This document shows, piece by piece, positions 24,651 through 38,430 of a DNA stretch of 64,000 bases. The stretch comes from Letharia columbiana (taxonomy: Eukaryota > Ascomycota > Lecanoromycetes > Lecanorales > Parmeliaceae): assembly GCF_014066305.1 (NCBI RefSeq), contig NW_023501063.1, forward strand, positions 526,001 through 590,000. Reading direction: 5' to 3'. Both the position numbers and the translations under genes were made by a program. The notes under the pieces were generated by a model. The model was not told the DNA's origin, made no database searches, and saw nothing but the letters and a program-made list of their open reading frames with translations. The number at the start of each line of letters is the position of its first letter. Positions within the stretch are counted from its first letter, which is position 1.

Positions 24651-27600
24651 TCTAGAAAATCTTTCTTATAATTATATATTCGATAGATCTTTATTATATT
24701 TATCTTATAATATAAAATCTTTTATTAATATATAAATACTATGATTTATAACGTAGTCTAGTACTATATTAATTATCTATATAGCGATCGAGATATAAAG
24801 ATAATCTATTAATATTAATCTAGAGTCTTACGAAGTTTATCCCTTCTTCGAATTTTCGATAGTCGAATTATCGTATATTAATACTTCGTTCTAAACCTTA
24901 GAGACTTTAAGAAGTCTTATTTATATATACTTACTCTCGATAATATATAGATCTCTTAGCGTTAATAATAATCTTCTAAAAGCTAAAGATCTTAATATCT
25001 CGATATTACTTAATTTCTAAATAAAGTAATTAGCGATAATTATATTAAGAGAAAGAGAATTAAATATTAGAATAGTTCTTATAAACTTAACTTAATTAAA
25101 GAAACTATATATAAAGTATTTAAACTCTCTTTCTACGATAAATAATATCTCGATATTACACTATAATAATAGTTTATATACTTTACTTATTAAGTTAAAT
25201 TTTCTAAGTTAAAATAACTTAGAGATTACTTATATTAATAATATTATCTCTTTTAAATAATAGATTAATATTTTAGATATAAAAAGCTAATAATTAAAGA
25301 TTTATCTTTAATAACTATAGTAATAGCTAAGCGTATATCTTTTATCAACTTTATCGAATAAATTAAATATAGATATTTATAAAGGAAACTAGCTTATAGT
25401 AACTTACTTTCGATATTTAAAGCTAATAGAGCTACGCTTAATTTAAGCGCTTAATTAAGCTTAAATTATTTAATTTTCTCTATTATATTTAATTACACGC
25501 AGTTCGCTAGCGATAACATTTATAATAATAAATATTAAGGCCTAATAATAATAAATACTTATTCTTTAATATATTCTCTATAAATACTTAACTAGCTATA
25601 GCATTTTTATAAATATTAAGAATAAAGAAACTAGAGCTACTAATAATAATAGCTTATAATAATTCGTAAAAATAGCTACTTATATAAAGTAATTATAATA
25701 ACGCTATAATTCGATTTTAAGCTATTTAATAGCGCGAACGTATTTATAAATTAAAATTTTAATCTTAAATCAGTTATATCACTCAGTCGAAATATTATAT
25801 AATTTCTTATATACTTTAAATTTCTTACTACTCTCGCTACTCGACTTTCTTTTTAATTTTAATTATAGCCCTAGCGTATTATACGCCTTATAAGATTTAT
25901 ATATAAGATTTCTATAATTCGATATATCGAAGTCGATAGTTAAATACTACTAGGTGATAAATTAGCTTATAATTTATAAAAAATCATTAATCTTACGTCT
26001 TACGATTATGATATTCTATATATAGATAATAAATAAATTCATAGAAAGACGAATAGAGAACTCGATATATTTCTAATAATAATAATATATTATATAGGTT
26101 TCATAATCTAGCTTATAGTAATTTAAGTTCTTCGTATTAATAACGAATATCTATATCGAGTTTTTAATTCTTTTTAATAGCTACTCTATAGAAATACTAT
26201 ATAGATAAGATCTTATAGTTTCTTTATAATAATAACTATCTTTTATAAACGTAGAAGATTTAATAAGTTCGAAAAAGAATAAAGATACTATAAAAGCGAA
26301 AGCTATCTTCTCTAGATTTTAATTCTTTCTTAATTATAGATATATTAGTTTTCAAAACTCGCTTATTTAATTTATATTATTAATTATCCATTATTCTTTA
26401 AAAAGAAAGATATTTAGATAAAAATAATCTCTATATAACTTCTAATCTAATCAATTTTAAAGGTCTCGCTATATACTTTAATTATTTAAGAATAAAATAA
26501 ATAACCGATAAAGACGAGGGATAAAGCTATTCTAAAAGATATATCGAAAATTTAAAGCTTTAGACGAGATAGCTTCTTTTTAATATCGGTTCTAAATAAG
26601 AGTATAATATTAGAATAAATAATCGAGGGCTAAATACGTAAGCTTTTCTATAATATCAAGTTGATAGAATTATTATATTTTAAATTACTATCTTAAAATA
26701 TTCTAATTACTATAATATAAGCTAGCTAAAAAAGATTATAAATATATTAATATTCTATTACTAAAGAATTTCTAGAGATTAGTCTTAAAGCTATAAAAGT
26801 AACTCGTCTACTAGTATATATTAGTATATATAATTATAAAAGAATCGATACGTATACTTTCTATATATAAAGCTTATTCTTAATATTCTTAGAGCGAAGA
26901 TATTTATAATCTATTAAGTCTTAGTATATTTCTTAATTATAAAAGATCTTAATTATATATTATAATCGTTTAATTATATATTAGAGTCGTTATAGCTTAA
27001 AAAAATATAAGTTAATATATCTAATATTATAGTCGTAGTAATCGCTATTTTAACGTTTAAAGTATTATTAATATAATTAAATATTCGCTACTCTATTTCA
27101 AAATATTCTTTTAAAAAACTTTCGAGATTATATATATTATAAAAGTTATTTAATAATTAGTATTTAAGAAGATAACGAATCTATTAAATAAAACTATTAA
27201 ACTCTTAGATTCGCGAACGAAAAAACTAGCGAGTTAGCGTATTAAAAATCTTAGAATAATAAGAAATACTTTATCTGCGAATAAAGAGATTAAGTATAAT
27301 TAAGTTTTCTAAATATATACTTTTATTAGAGTAAGCGTAACGATTAATTAGAGTAAACTTATCGAAGTTAATACTAAAAGCGAGATTAAAAAAATTCTAA
27401 ATAGCGTACTCTAACTTAATTATATCTTATAATATTCTTAGAAACTTAAAAGAAATAACGCTATAAATTTCTTCTCTATCGATAATTAGAACTCTAATAT
27501 TAATAATAAGTAATTTTAAAGTTATAATAATACTACTAGTATTATATAAAAAATAGTTTTAGATATAATATTAATAATCTACGCTCGATTTTATAGAATT

Positions 27601-28684
27601 AAATAGCTATATATAAATATCGTATAAAGTATATCTATAAGTAAGTATATACTTCGGTCGACGACGAAGGTAGAAAAGATAAGTGCTATTACTTCGAAGT
27701 CGCGATTACTATAGTATTTTTCTTTTAATATTCTCTTAATAAATTTAAGCCGTAGATATAGAACAATTTATAGATATCGAGATTAAAATATTAAATTAGC
27801 GTTATAGACATCGATTATAATCTTCGACTATTAGAATATTATAAAGAATTCGAAATATCTAAATTAGTAAAGGCTTATAAATTACGTTATAAATAAGATA
27901 TAACTTAAAATCTATTTTAGATTAATATGCTTTTATTATAGAAATATATATTTCTTATAGTATATAATAGGCGAAAAAGTATTTATAATTATACTTGATA
28001 TAATATAAGAGATTAAATCTTAATTAGAGAGATTATACTAGATATCGAGATATAGAAATCTAAGTATATATATATAATAGTCTTACTATATCTCGTTATT
28101 TCTATAACTAACGTAGATAAAATTAAATAATAAAATTCTATTACGCGATAAGTGCTATATCGCTTCGTAAATAAATTAAATAAGATAAGTTACTAAATAT
28201 AGTAATTAAGCGTTTTAGCGCAGCTATTAAATCTCGTCTATATATTATAATATTATCTTTTTTAGTTAACGATAGCGGGCTAGCGAAGAGATCTATTTAT
28301 CGATAAGATAGAGAATAATAATAGATGAAAAGTACTCTATAAGATCTTATTAATAGAGATTAAATCGAAAATTCTATATTTAAAGTATATTAAATATAAT
28401 ACTAATCTCGTTCTTATAAATAATAATAATAACCTTTAAACGTAGAGTATTTAAAGAGCTTAAGATAGTATTTATAATTACTTATAATTTTAAACGCTTA
28501 ACTATATTATCGAGATTAATAAAATTATTTATAAAGATATAAATAATATCGATAAAGAGGAAAAAAAGATAGATATAAATAATATTAGAGTAACTTAGCT
28601 CTAGTAGAGACTATTATTAAAGACGATAAATAAATCGCTTATAATAAGTTATATCTTAAGTCTTAATAAGAAATTTAAAAATAA
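24651..28684. other. Eroded stretch, no identified gene
   Basis: Densely mutated, with no recognised gene, RNA or ordered repeat. Confidence 0.5.
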
Positions 28685-28685
28685 T

Positions 28686-28711
28686 ATCATCTATAAATCT
28701 GAAAAGTTTCT
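28686..28711 (+). repeat. Left terminal inverted repeat of the MITE
   Basis: 26 bp, ending GAAAAGTTTCT. Pairs with 29249-29274; the differences TA versus GC at the seventh and eighth positions are RIP-type changes on the left copy. Confidence 0.8.
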
Positions 28712-29248
28712 TTTCATACGATTTCCGTTAGATCCGCACCATAAGTACGATTTAGTACGATTTAGTCTATTAAGTAGACTTTATCTATATCTAACTCTTT
28801 CCGCCAGTTCTATTAGTTTAGCAACTTTAAAAAATTTTTAGTAACTTTAAAAATTTTACGTAATATACTCTAATATACTCTAAGTACTATTCTATATATA
28901 TATAATATTAATATATATTATTATTAATATATATATTATTATATATACGCATTATTATACGCTATATTAGAGTATTATCTATACGACTAATTTTATTAAA
29001 TCGTCTAATTTTGTAGTCAAATTTGAGTTAACGTTAATACTCGTTATCGTAGAACCTTATTATCGTAACGTCGATTATTAGAACTTTTCTTTTTTTATAT
29101 ATATTACTACTAAACTAATAGAACTAACGAAAAAGATTAAAATAGTTATTGAACCAGCGGAATTTAGGCGGATTCTAATTAGATTTACTGATTCGGCGGA
29201 TTTTGTAATTTTCGCGACAAACGCGCGATCAGCAATTTCAAATTTTGC

Positions 29249-29274
29249 AGAAACTTTTCAGATTTGCAGATGAT
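29249..29274 (-). repeat. Right terminal inverted repeat of the MITE
   Basis: Reverse complement reads ATCATCTGCAAATCTGAAAA followed by GTTTCT. It is the less mutated of the two ends. Confidence 0.8.
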
Positions 29275-32200
29275 CGCTATCGGCGAAGAGAATAGAATAT
29301 TTAGATTTTAGATTAATTATATCGATATAAATATTAGCTAATTTATTCTAACGACCTTTCTTAATATTATTATAAGAAAAGAATTCCCGAAGAGTAATAT
29401 TCTTTACTTTTTAGCCTATAAAAAAAATTAGTAATAGTCGCTATTTCTTAGAGTCGATTAAATTACTTAAAATCTACGATAGTCGACCTTCGTTATAGAT
29501 TATGATTTTATACTCTTCTTCGAGATTTATCTAAGTGAGATATTTATATAGCTTTATATTAGAAAGAATTATCTAAAGAAAGTTATATAAAGAAATAAGC
29601 GATTAGACTTATAAATAGAAAATTTCGATAGCTAAATATAAAAATAGCTTATTCGAGCTATTATTTATAGATATAATTACGAATATTTATTAGAGAGTAG
29701 TTATTATAAGAATAAATTATATCTAATTCTTATTCGATATAAGTATAGAGTCTTCTATTAATAGTATCGAGAATTTGTTAATAGAGAAGAAATAAGTATT
29801 TTATAAGTTTGTAAAGCTGTCGATTTATAAGCTAAAGGTCGAGAATATATTAATTAATTCTCGATAACTAGATTCGAAGAATATAGTCTATCTACGAAAT
29901 ATCTATCTCTTAAAAGAATATTATCGATTAGACTCTTAATATTATATTTCTATTCTTATAGATTAGACTATACTTAATTAAGCTCTAGATAAGAATAATA
30001 TCTCTTATTTATTATTAAAGAGCTTTAATAAACTAAAGCTATTAAGTGTTAATAGAAAGATTACTTATCTTTATAATAAATATCGACTAAAAGTAACTAA
30101 GAAAGTTCTTAAGGCGAATAATAAGTAATAAATAGTAAATGTATATCTCGAGAGTAAGAGTCGAAATTAGATTTTAAAAGTATATTAATTAATCTATCTC
30201 TAGACTTAAGTAAAGCGAGTAGATATACTATACGCGAAAAGTACTCAAATACTCTAAATTTCTCGAATGAGGATATTTTTCGATATCTTTAATATTATTC
30301 TTTAAGAAATAAGTAATCTAGTAGAGTTAAATAGCTCTCTAGACTATCTAAAAGTAAGAGAAGAAATCTAAGATAATTAAAAAGATTCGTCGAGAAGGAT
30401 AAGAATATAGAAAGATTTAGAAATAATCTTAATAATCTAATATTCTATACTAGTCTATAATTAATATTAAAGCTTAGAACCTTTTATAGACTTTTATTAT
30501 TACGTTATTTAAAGAAGTTTATATAATATCTAAGAAAAGTTAAAATAATATAGAACTTCATCTTAAGAGATAATAAAGATCTCTATTTTTAACTGAATTT
30601 ATATACAATATAGAGTCTAAAAAATAGATATTCTTATTACTCTACTAAGAATCTCGCACTTATAAAGAAATACCTAGACGAATATAAAATATTTTCTTCT
30701 TTATATTTTAACGCTTAGCGCGATTAACTTCTTTAATATCTTCGCGTTATAAAGCACCTTATATTATTAATCTATATATTTTTAAAAGATATAAAATATC
30801 TTAAGTTATACGCAAGAGTTATAAAAGAGCTTCTTTCTAAAAAATTTAAAGGCTTTATTCGATAAGCTTTTAATCGCTAATATAATAAATAAAAGACTTT
30901 CTTTAAGTAGATTAATAAAGCTAATACCGTCGCTAAGTAGATCTTAAATTCTAATTCGAAGGCTTATTAAAAGTTATATCGCTAGCTCTAGCTCTTCGCT
31001 TAGCGATATCGTGACTTCTCTAAAATAACTAGTATAACCTCTTAAAAAGACTCTTAAAAGTCTAAGTTTATTAAGATTAATATCGAATATAGTTAATAAT
31101 ATATTATATTAATACTTACCTCTAAGTCTAATTATATAAATATATTAGATATCTTTATAGATGCGGATAAGATTATAATATATAATTTTTTTCGCTATAC
31201 TCGATCGTCGTAACTCTATTATTTTAATAATATTATATTTAATCTTAATATTCGATATATATATAACGTCTTAAAGTAGATTCGGCTACGCGACGCTATT
31301 ATTAAGATTTTCGAAATCTCTTTAAATTGTAACTCGTATAGCTCGAATATATTACTACGTTGTGATAGATCTTTTAAGTAGACTTTCTATAACGATATCG
31401 ACCGCCTCTACTTACGATATATATATAAGAATTATAAAGATATATAGCGGAAGCGATATATTACATCTTTCGCAGTTAAACGAAATATTTTTTACGCTTT
31501 TTTTAATTTATTAAGCGACTTAAATAGTTATCTAAGTAACCTTAAACTCGAAATTAGTTTTCTATCTTTATTAATCTTTATAGTAAAGTAGAATTAGAAA
31601 TATAATAAGAAGACTATATCGTTACGCGATGCTAGAAATAATACGCTTATATCTTCTAAATATAGATCTCTATTTTTTAATTCTAAATCGAATATAGCGT
31701 AAGCGCTTTTCGATATTACGACGCGATTCTATAGCTTATTACTACCCCCTATCTTCTTATACTTATAAAGCCTTATATCGCTTAATTATAGAGTATCGTA
31801 TATTGAATAAGTTAAAATACGTTATCTAATAGTCTATTTTTTCTAATATCTCTATCGCTATTAGAAGATAATTACTTTAAAATTAAATAACTTCGAAGAA
31901 GTCGAAACTCTAGCGAGAATAAGTATCTTATTATGAAATTAAAGATTAGTGGTATTAAAGTGAAATATCTCTATATAATCTATAATAATAACTCTAAATA
32001 TAAGTTCGTTAACGAATCTAGCGTTATAGAGAATCTATACGATATAAATAATATTATAATCTATATCTCGTTTATAAAAGTTAATAGATTAAAATTATTT
32101 TAAAAGTCTTAATAACTTAAGTAGATATAAAGTATAATTAGTATTCTCTCTATTCTATTAAATAGTATAATTATATATCTAAATCAAATATTATATAATC

Positions 32201-35199
32201 TAAAAATTTAAAAATTATTATTTATATTTTCTCTAAGGACCTTAAGTATAATATCGCTTAGAAGTCTTAAATCTTTTTTTATTTAATAAGTTAGCTATAA
32301 TTTTAATTATCTTAAACTTCTACTTCGACTTAAAGCGATCTTAAGATCTAATATCTTTAAACTTTATAATCTCTTTTTTTTTTAAGTATATAGCATCTTA
32401 ATAGCTAGTTATTATCTTCTCGAACTCTATCTTTATTATCTTTAGCTTCTTCTCGAGATTATTAATATATTACTTCTTATTCTTAATCTTTAAAATAAGA
32501 TTATCTATTCTAGACTCTTTATTAAGCTTCTCTATAACTTTAGATCTCTCTTTTTTTAAGATTATCTATACTATAATTAAGAATTTAGATAGATAATTTA
32601 AAGTAATATAGTAGCGCTCGAGATATTTCTCTATCTTAATATACTTCTTAAACTCAAAATTTAGCTTAAGACTAATCTTTTTATATTTTTCTCTTTCTTC
32701 TTATAACTAGTAACTTAGCTAATTTTATATTTATTATAACTCTCGAAAGATATTCTTTTATTCTCTAAAGCGATAATCTATAATATAAAGAGCTTATTAA
32801 CTATTATTTAGCTCTATTATTATCTAATATATATTTATATTTTATTAATTTAATTACTCGATAAGTTTATCTTTAATTAATTTAAGATTCTACTCGCGGA
32901 TAGTATAGACTTAGAATATATTCTATATCTTTTTACTCTTAATCTATCTTATATTAGCGCTTATCAAATACGCGTAATACTAGAATATACTATATTATAA
33001 AGAACTATCTTCTAAATTATCTTTTATAAAATAGATATTAATATAGAAATATAAGAAGCTATAAGAGCTAGAGTAATTTATATAATAAAAAGATAAGATA
33101 GAGATCGAGGTAAAGAAGAAAAGGGCTTTAGAGAAGGTAGTGCTAGAGGTTAATTAATCTCTTTATACTTATAATATATAGTAGAATAAAGATATATAAA
33201 TAATTATAATTAGTTATTTTTTATAAACTATCAACACTTAGCTATAAATTACTATTCTCTAGTTTACTATTAAACTCGCGCGCGTTAACTCTTAAGAATA
33301 TAAAGTTTAATAGCTATTCTAGTAATCTCAATATAATTAATATAATATAAATATTTTTATTCGTTTCTTTAAAGGAGACTATATTAATTTTAGTAGTTTT
33401 ATCTTTAATAGAGAAAAGCTTATTTATTAATACGTCGTATTAATAGTAGAATCTACTCTCTAAGCTAATATTAAAATTATTTTATTCTAGTTACTCGATC
33501 TAGTCTACTTCTTTTAAATAGTATTAAAAGATTATTACTTTAAGATTAAATCTCTATTTATTCTAACTACCTCGAAATATATAGCTATATTAATTTAATA
33601 TTTATAATATATAGAGAAATTAGCTATTACTAGTTTTTAAAGTAAATTTTACTCTTTATCGATCTAGCTAGCACTTATACTAATTATAATAATTAGAAAA
33701 TAATAATTAGAAAAAGAAATTATAAGTTATTATAGATTTAAAGAAGTCAAAAGCTAAATAATTAAGCGAGAGTTAAAAATTAGATCTCTAATAAATATTA
33801 AAGCTAGAAACTAGAAAAGATTAGTTATAAAATATAAGTGTTAGCGTAATTATAATTTCCGCTAAATCGAGATTATATAGTATCGAATCGTTCTAAATAA
33901 ATTAAAGTAAAATTACTTTATTATTATATAATAGTATAATACTTAATTTATCGAGGGCTAAATCTAATATCTATTAATAGATATAGATTTTCATAATTTA
34001 CTAAAGATATAATCTACTTACTCTTAAAGTCTTTATTAATAATATTTAATATAATATATTCTTCTCTTACTAGACTTCTTTTCATATTACCTTTATTAAT
34101 AAAAATATTTTTATATTAAGAGGAGTTAGATAATTAATTAACGATATTCTTAATTAATAACTAATATATAAACACTCTTATAGATCTATTATTTTATTAT
34201 TATATCTATAGAATTATTATAATTTCTTAAGAGTCTATAAACGCGAATATATAGACTATAATAAGCGATTAGTTAATACTACCTTTCATTTAATAATAAT
34301 AATAAGATAGAATTATCTTAATTAGTAAATACTAGAACTTTAAAACGAAGTAGATAATTTATAAAACTACTTTAAAGCTATACACTAACTTTAAAAAGAC
34401 TTAAAACTAATATTTAGAAAATAAGATTTAAACTAAATAGAATAAGAAGTCTTAAAGTAAATATTAAGAGACTAAGACTTAAGTGAGTTATTTAGAATAT
34501 AAGATTTTAATATTAACGTTTAAAGGCTTATATTATATTTATAGTATAAACTAGACTAATTCATATTCGTAAGCATAATCTTAAATTGCTAATTTATTTA
34601 GAGAATATTAGTTCTTTACAAAATAGACGCGAGAGCTAGAATATTTTACTAGAGTTCTATAAGATTATATTAAAGAGCTAGTAAGTAAGAGTAATTTTAA
34701 TATTATTATTCGATTACTAAATAGAAATATACTTAAAAAAAATATTATATAGATAAAATAATAGTATATCGATAACTTTATAAACTAGGGTTTAGAGACT
34801 CGTAGAAGGTAATATAAACGCGAGAGTAAAGTATTATTTCAATTCTTACTTCTTTATTTAATAGTCATATTTACTATTTATTTAAAGTTAAGCTTTAAAT
34901 ATACTTTCGCTTTAACTATTCTTATTTTAAAGATAATAATAATAATAAATTAATTAACGTTAAAAAAGGTGTTAATAAGATATATTTATAAGCGATTCTC
35001 TATACGCGTCTAGCGAAGTATATACTATATATATAATATATAATTATACTATTAATATATCGTTCTCTTCTATACGCTTTATTATTATTTTATATATAAT
35101 ATAACTAGAACTTTTCGATTCTTCTAATTAATGCGATTTAATAATAATTATAAGTAAAAATATTTATATAGTATTTTAGCTTTCGATTACTAGTCCCTT
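29275..35199. other. Eroded stretch, no identified gene
   Basis: A plus-strand frame from about 30269 to 31810 stays in one register and reads as protein-like when stops are ignored. Other such runs lie near 33900-34850. Stop density is not below background and no family was recognised, so no gene is called. Confidence 0.5.
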
Positions 35200-35815
35200 A
35201 TAGATAGATTAACTTTTTACTTTCTTATTATTATTCTCAAGCTAGTCCCTTATAAGTATCGTTTTCTTTTTATAAGTTTCTTCTTACTTCGCTAATTTCT
35301 ATAAATATACTTTCTTTATCTCTAGCCTTTTCCGCCTCTTAAGCTAGTCCCTTACGAATATTATTTTCTTATTATAAAATTCTTCTCGAGATATAGCGTC
35401 CCCTACGGGTATACTTTCTCTACTTTAATCTTTTCCTTATATTATATTCTTCTCTTACGAATATTATTTTCTTATTATAAAATTCTTCTCGAGATATAGT
35501 ATTCTCTACGAGTATACTTTCTTTACTTCAGCCTTTCTCTTATATTATATTCTTCTCTTATAAATATTATCTTCGAGAGATATAGCATCCCCTACGGGTA
35601 TACTTTCTTCACTTTAGCCTTTCTCTTATATTATATTCTTCCCTTATAAATATTATTCTCTTATTATAAAATTCTTCTCGAGATATAGCGTTTTCTATAA
35701 GTATACTTTCTATTTCAGCCTTTCTCTTACATTAATATTCTTTCCTTATAAATATTATTCTTATAAAATTCTTCTTAAGCGATATAGCGTTCTCTATAAA
35801 TATATTTCCCTTACT
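35200..35815. repeat. 103-bp tandem array, about five units
   Basis: Units start with CTTAYRAATATTATTTTCTT at 35351, 35454, 35557, 35643 and 35745: spacings 103, 103, 86 and 102 bp. The 86-bp unit has lost about 17 bp around TTATTATAAAATTCT. A degenerate unit precedes at about 35240. Shared words are CTCGAGATATAGCG, CCCCTACGGGTATACTTTC and TTTCTCTTATATTATATTCTT. CCCCTACGGG in two units is unusually GC-rich for this window and shows the less mutated state. Confidence 0.92.
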
Positions 35816-38425
35816 TTAATTTTAGCTAATTCTTACTCTACTATTAAATATAAGTCTTATACTTATACTTTAAATTCTATTCTTCATACGCTAACTTCTA
35901 TCTTACTATCTTACTTTTTATATCTTAATTCTATACTCCTAATTCTAGACTCTAATTATATTCTAATCTTTTAAATCGATCGTTACTTCGTTATTTATTC
36001 TTATTATATTTATACTAATTTAACTCTAATTTTTTAACTTTATTATCTACGCTATAGAAATATCATATATCTCTAATTTCTTTAATTTCGAAAATTCGTT
36101 TTATATCGAAATAATTACTTCTATATCTAGCCTTTAACTACTATAACTAGCTTTTAAGATTTATTAATTAATAATAATCTAGAAACTATAATTTCGAAAT
36201 TTTTTAATCTAGAAAATCTTATTATACGGAAAATATCTTGAGTAATCTACTTCGTAATTATATATATTTAAATTAGATTATATAATAGACTCTTAATTTA
36301 ATTAATTAAATTAAATAATATAAAAATATATAATATAGCAATCTATATTATAATCTTAGAATTTCTAAAACTACTTATATATAGGTTAATTTCGAAAGAT
36401 AATATAAAGCTCTATATATTTTCGGCGATAGATTATTTATATTTATCGTCTAGAATAAGATTAATAGATTAATTTTCAGCTTTTAGAAATTTCTATATAG
36501 ACTATATACGTAAGATAATATAAAGCTCTCTATATTTTATTAGTAGATTATTTATATTTATCGCTAAAATAAAAATCTAAATTAATATAGCGTAAAACTC
36601 TTTACATCTTCTAAGTTATTCGCATTTATCGCCGAAATTAAAACTCGAATTAATTAGAGCTATTTTCAACTTCTAGAATCCTACTAATAATCGAAGGCTT
36701 ATATATAGACTATTTCTAGAAGATAATATATAAAGCTCTTTGTATTTTACTCGTAAGTTGTTTATATTTACTATTAAAATAAAAAGCTAAATTAAAATTA
36801 GAGTTAATTTCGACTTCTAGATACTCTATACGCTATTTCCGAAAGGTGTTATAAAGATCTCTACATTTTTAATAATAAGTTATTTATATTTATTATCGAA
36901 TTTTAGACTCTTAAATAAGTAGAACTTACTCTTCTCCTTAGAAGAAAACTAGAATCGAGATATCGTCGACTTAAATTTAAGATCTTATTTGAGAATTAGA
37001 TATTATATTAATATTCTCCTTTTAGAGATTTATTATATTCGATCTTTATAGATAATATTAATCTCGATAAATATAGCGGCGAGCTTAATAGCTAGTAGCC
37101 TCGTTAGATTTATAAATATCTCTTTTATATTATAAAAATATAATTTATACTCTTCTTTCTTCTATTATTAATCTCTAATTAGATTAGAAATAATATTATA
37201 AATAAGTAGCAGCTTAAGAAGAATAATAATCACGTTATATAATTAGATAAATATTATAAACTTTATAACTACAATAATTCTTTTAGCTAGTACTATTATC
37301 GACTCTTATATAATAAACTCACCTTTAAATTTTATTACTATAATTATCCCTTTAAATATAATAATTTATATTATAAGATTTATTTTAAACCTATATCTTT
37401 CTATAGCTTTAAAAATCATATCGAAAAAAGAGAATAATAAAATATATTCTTAGCGAAACGATTAATTAGTTTTATAATTAGACCTTTTAATAATAATAGC
37501 AATTAATCTAAATAATACTATTATAAATATTTATTAGAATATCATTATCTCAATCATTATTAAACTTATACCTTCGAGCTTATTTACTATCACATATTTC
37601 AAGAATATTTCTTTATAAGATATACTTATTTAATCGCTTAATATATCTTTATAATATTATATAATATTCTTAAGCTAAAAATCTATTTATAAATAAACTT
37701 CGATTATAATAGCTATTAGAAAATTAGAGCTAATTATTATTAAGCTATCGAGTTCTTTATTAATATTAACTTTTATTAAACTATTAAGCTTAATTACTAC
37801 CTCTTCTTATTCGCTTAATATTTCTATCACTTTTTCTTTAATTCCCTCTAACTCTATACGATATTTACTCTTAAACTTTATCTTAATATTTATTATATCT
37901 ATATATCTAAGCTTACTCTCTCTTTTCTCTTATAAAATATAGATATTATTTATTAGAGATTTAATATCTATATTAACTAATTCGTTCTTTATATTAAAAA
38001 GAGTAATCTTATTTTTTTCTAAATCTTTAGTTAGTATTATAGTGGAAGTTATAAATCTTATAAAATAAATCTATATATTATAAGAGAGTCTCTAATTTTT
38101 TACTTAAGTAAATAAAATAAATAGCGCTCTAACGATTAAATTATTATTATAGTAAATTCTTAATAGTAGTAATTTTAATAATAAGTAGTAGAACGGTCTT
38201 AAATATCGTATAATTAATATTAATTAGTCTATTTATATAAGAAATAAAAAGACTAATCAAGCTATAAAGTAAATCTATATACTCTTTTCTTTAGAATATA
38301 AACTTATATCAATTTCTTAACGATATATATATAATTTATATAATAATCTAAAAAGAAAGAGAGCGATATATTTAGACTAAAAAAGGAGATAGTTAATAAG
38401 AGATAATATATGCAATTATATAGAA
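35816..38425. other. Eroded stretch, no identified gene
   Basis: TA-rich, no recognised gene. 36240-36900 contains loosely repeated segments around ATATAAAGCTCT and TTATTTATATTTATCG at roughly 120-bp intervals (36413, 36519, 36731, 36850), possibly a very decayed tandem array. Confidence 0.4.
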
Positions 38426-38430
38426 CTATA

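Larger units (their letters stand above)
28686..29274. mobile_element. MITE-like inverted-repeat element, 589 bp
   Basis: Terminal inverted repeats of 26 bp: left 28686-28711 (ATCATCTATAAATCTGAAAA...) and right 29249-29274, differing only at two RIP-type positions. A second inverted pair lies inside at about 28787-28825 and 29106-29144 (core AGTTCTATTAGTTTAG). The ends keep CA/TG and GC-rich motifs with repeated ATCCGCC and TTCCGC words; the centre is AT-rich. It is too short for a transposase and none is seen, so it is probably non-autonomous. No convincing target-site duplication was found. The ATCCGCC words recall fungal Tc1/pogo-type ends, but that is only an impression. Confidence 0.75.

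Noticed and set aside
28686..29274. Assignment of the MITE to the Fot/pogo group
   Set aside because: Only the ATCCGCC words suggest it; no TA target-site duplication could be shown.
30269..31810. 1.5-kb plus-strand register that reads as protein-like
   Set aside because: No domain recognised and stop density is at background.
34560..34640. Possible gag zinc knuckle
   Set aside because: Cys and His spacing does not fit CCHC even after undoing RIP-type changes.
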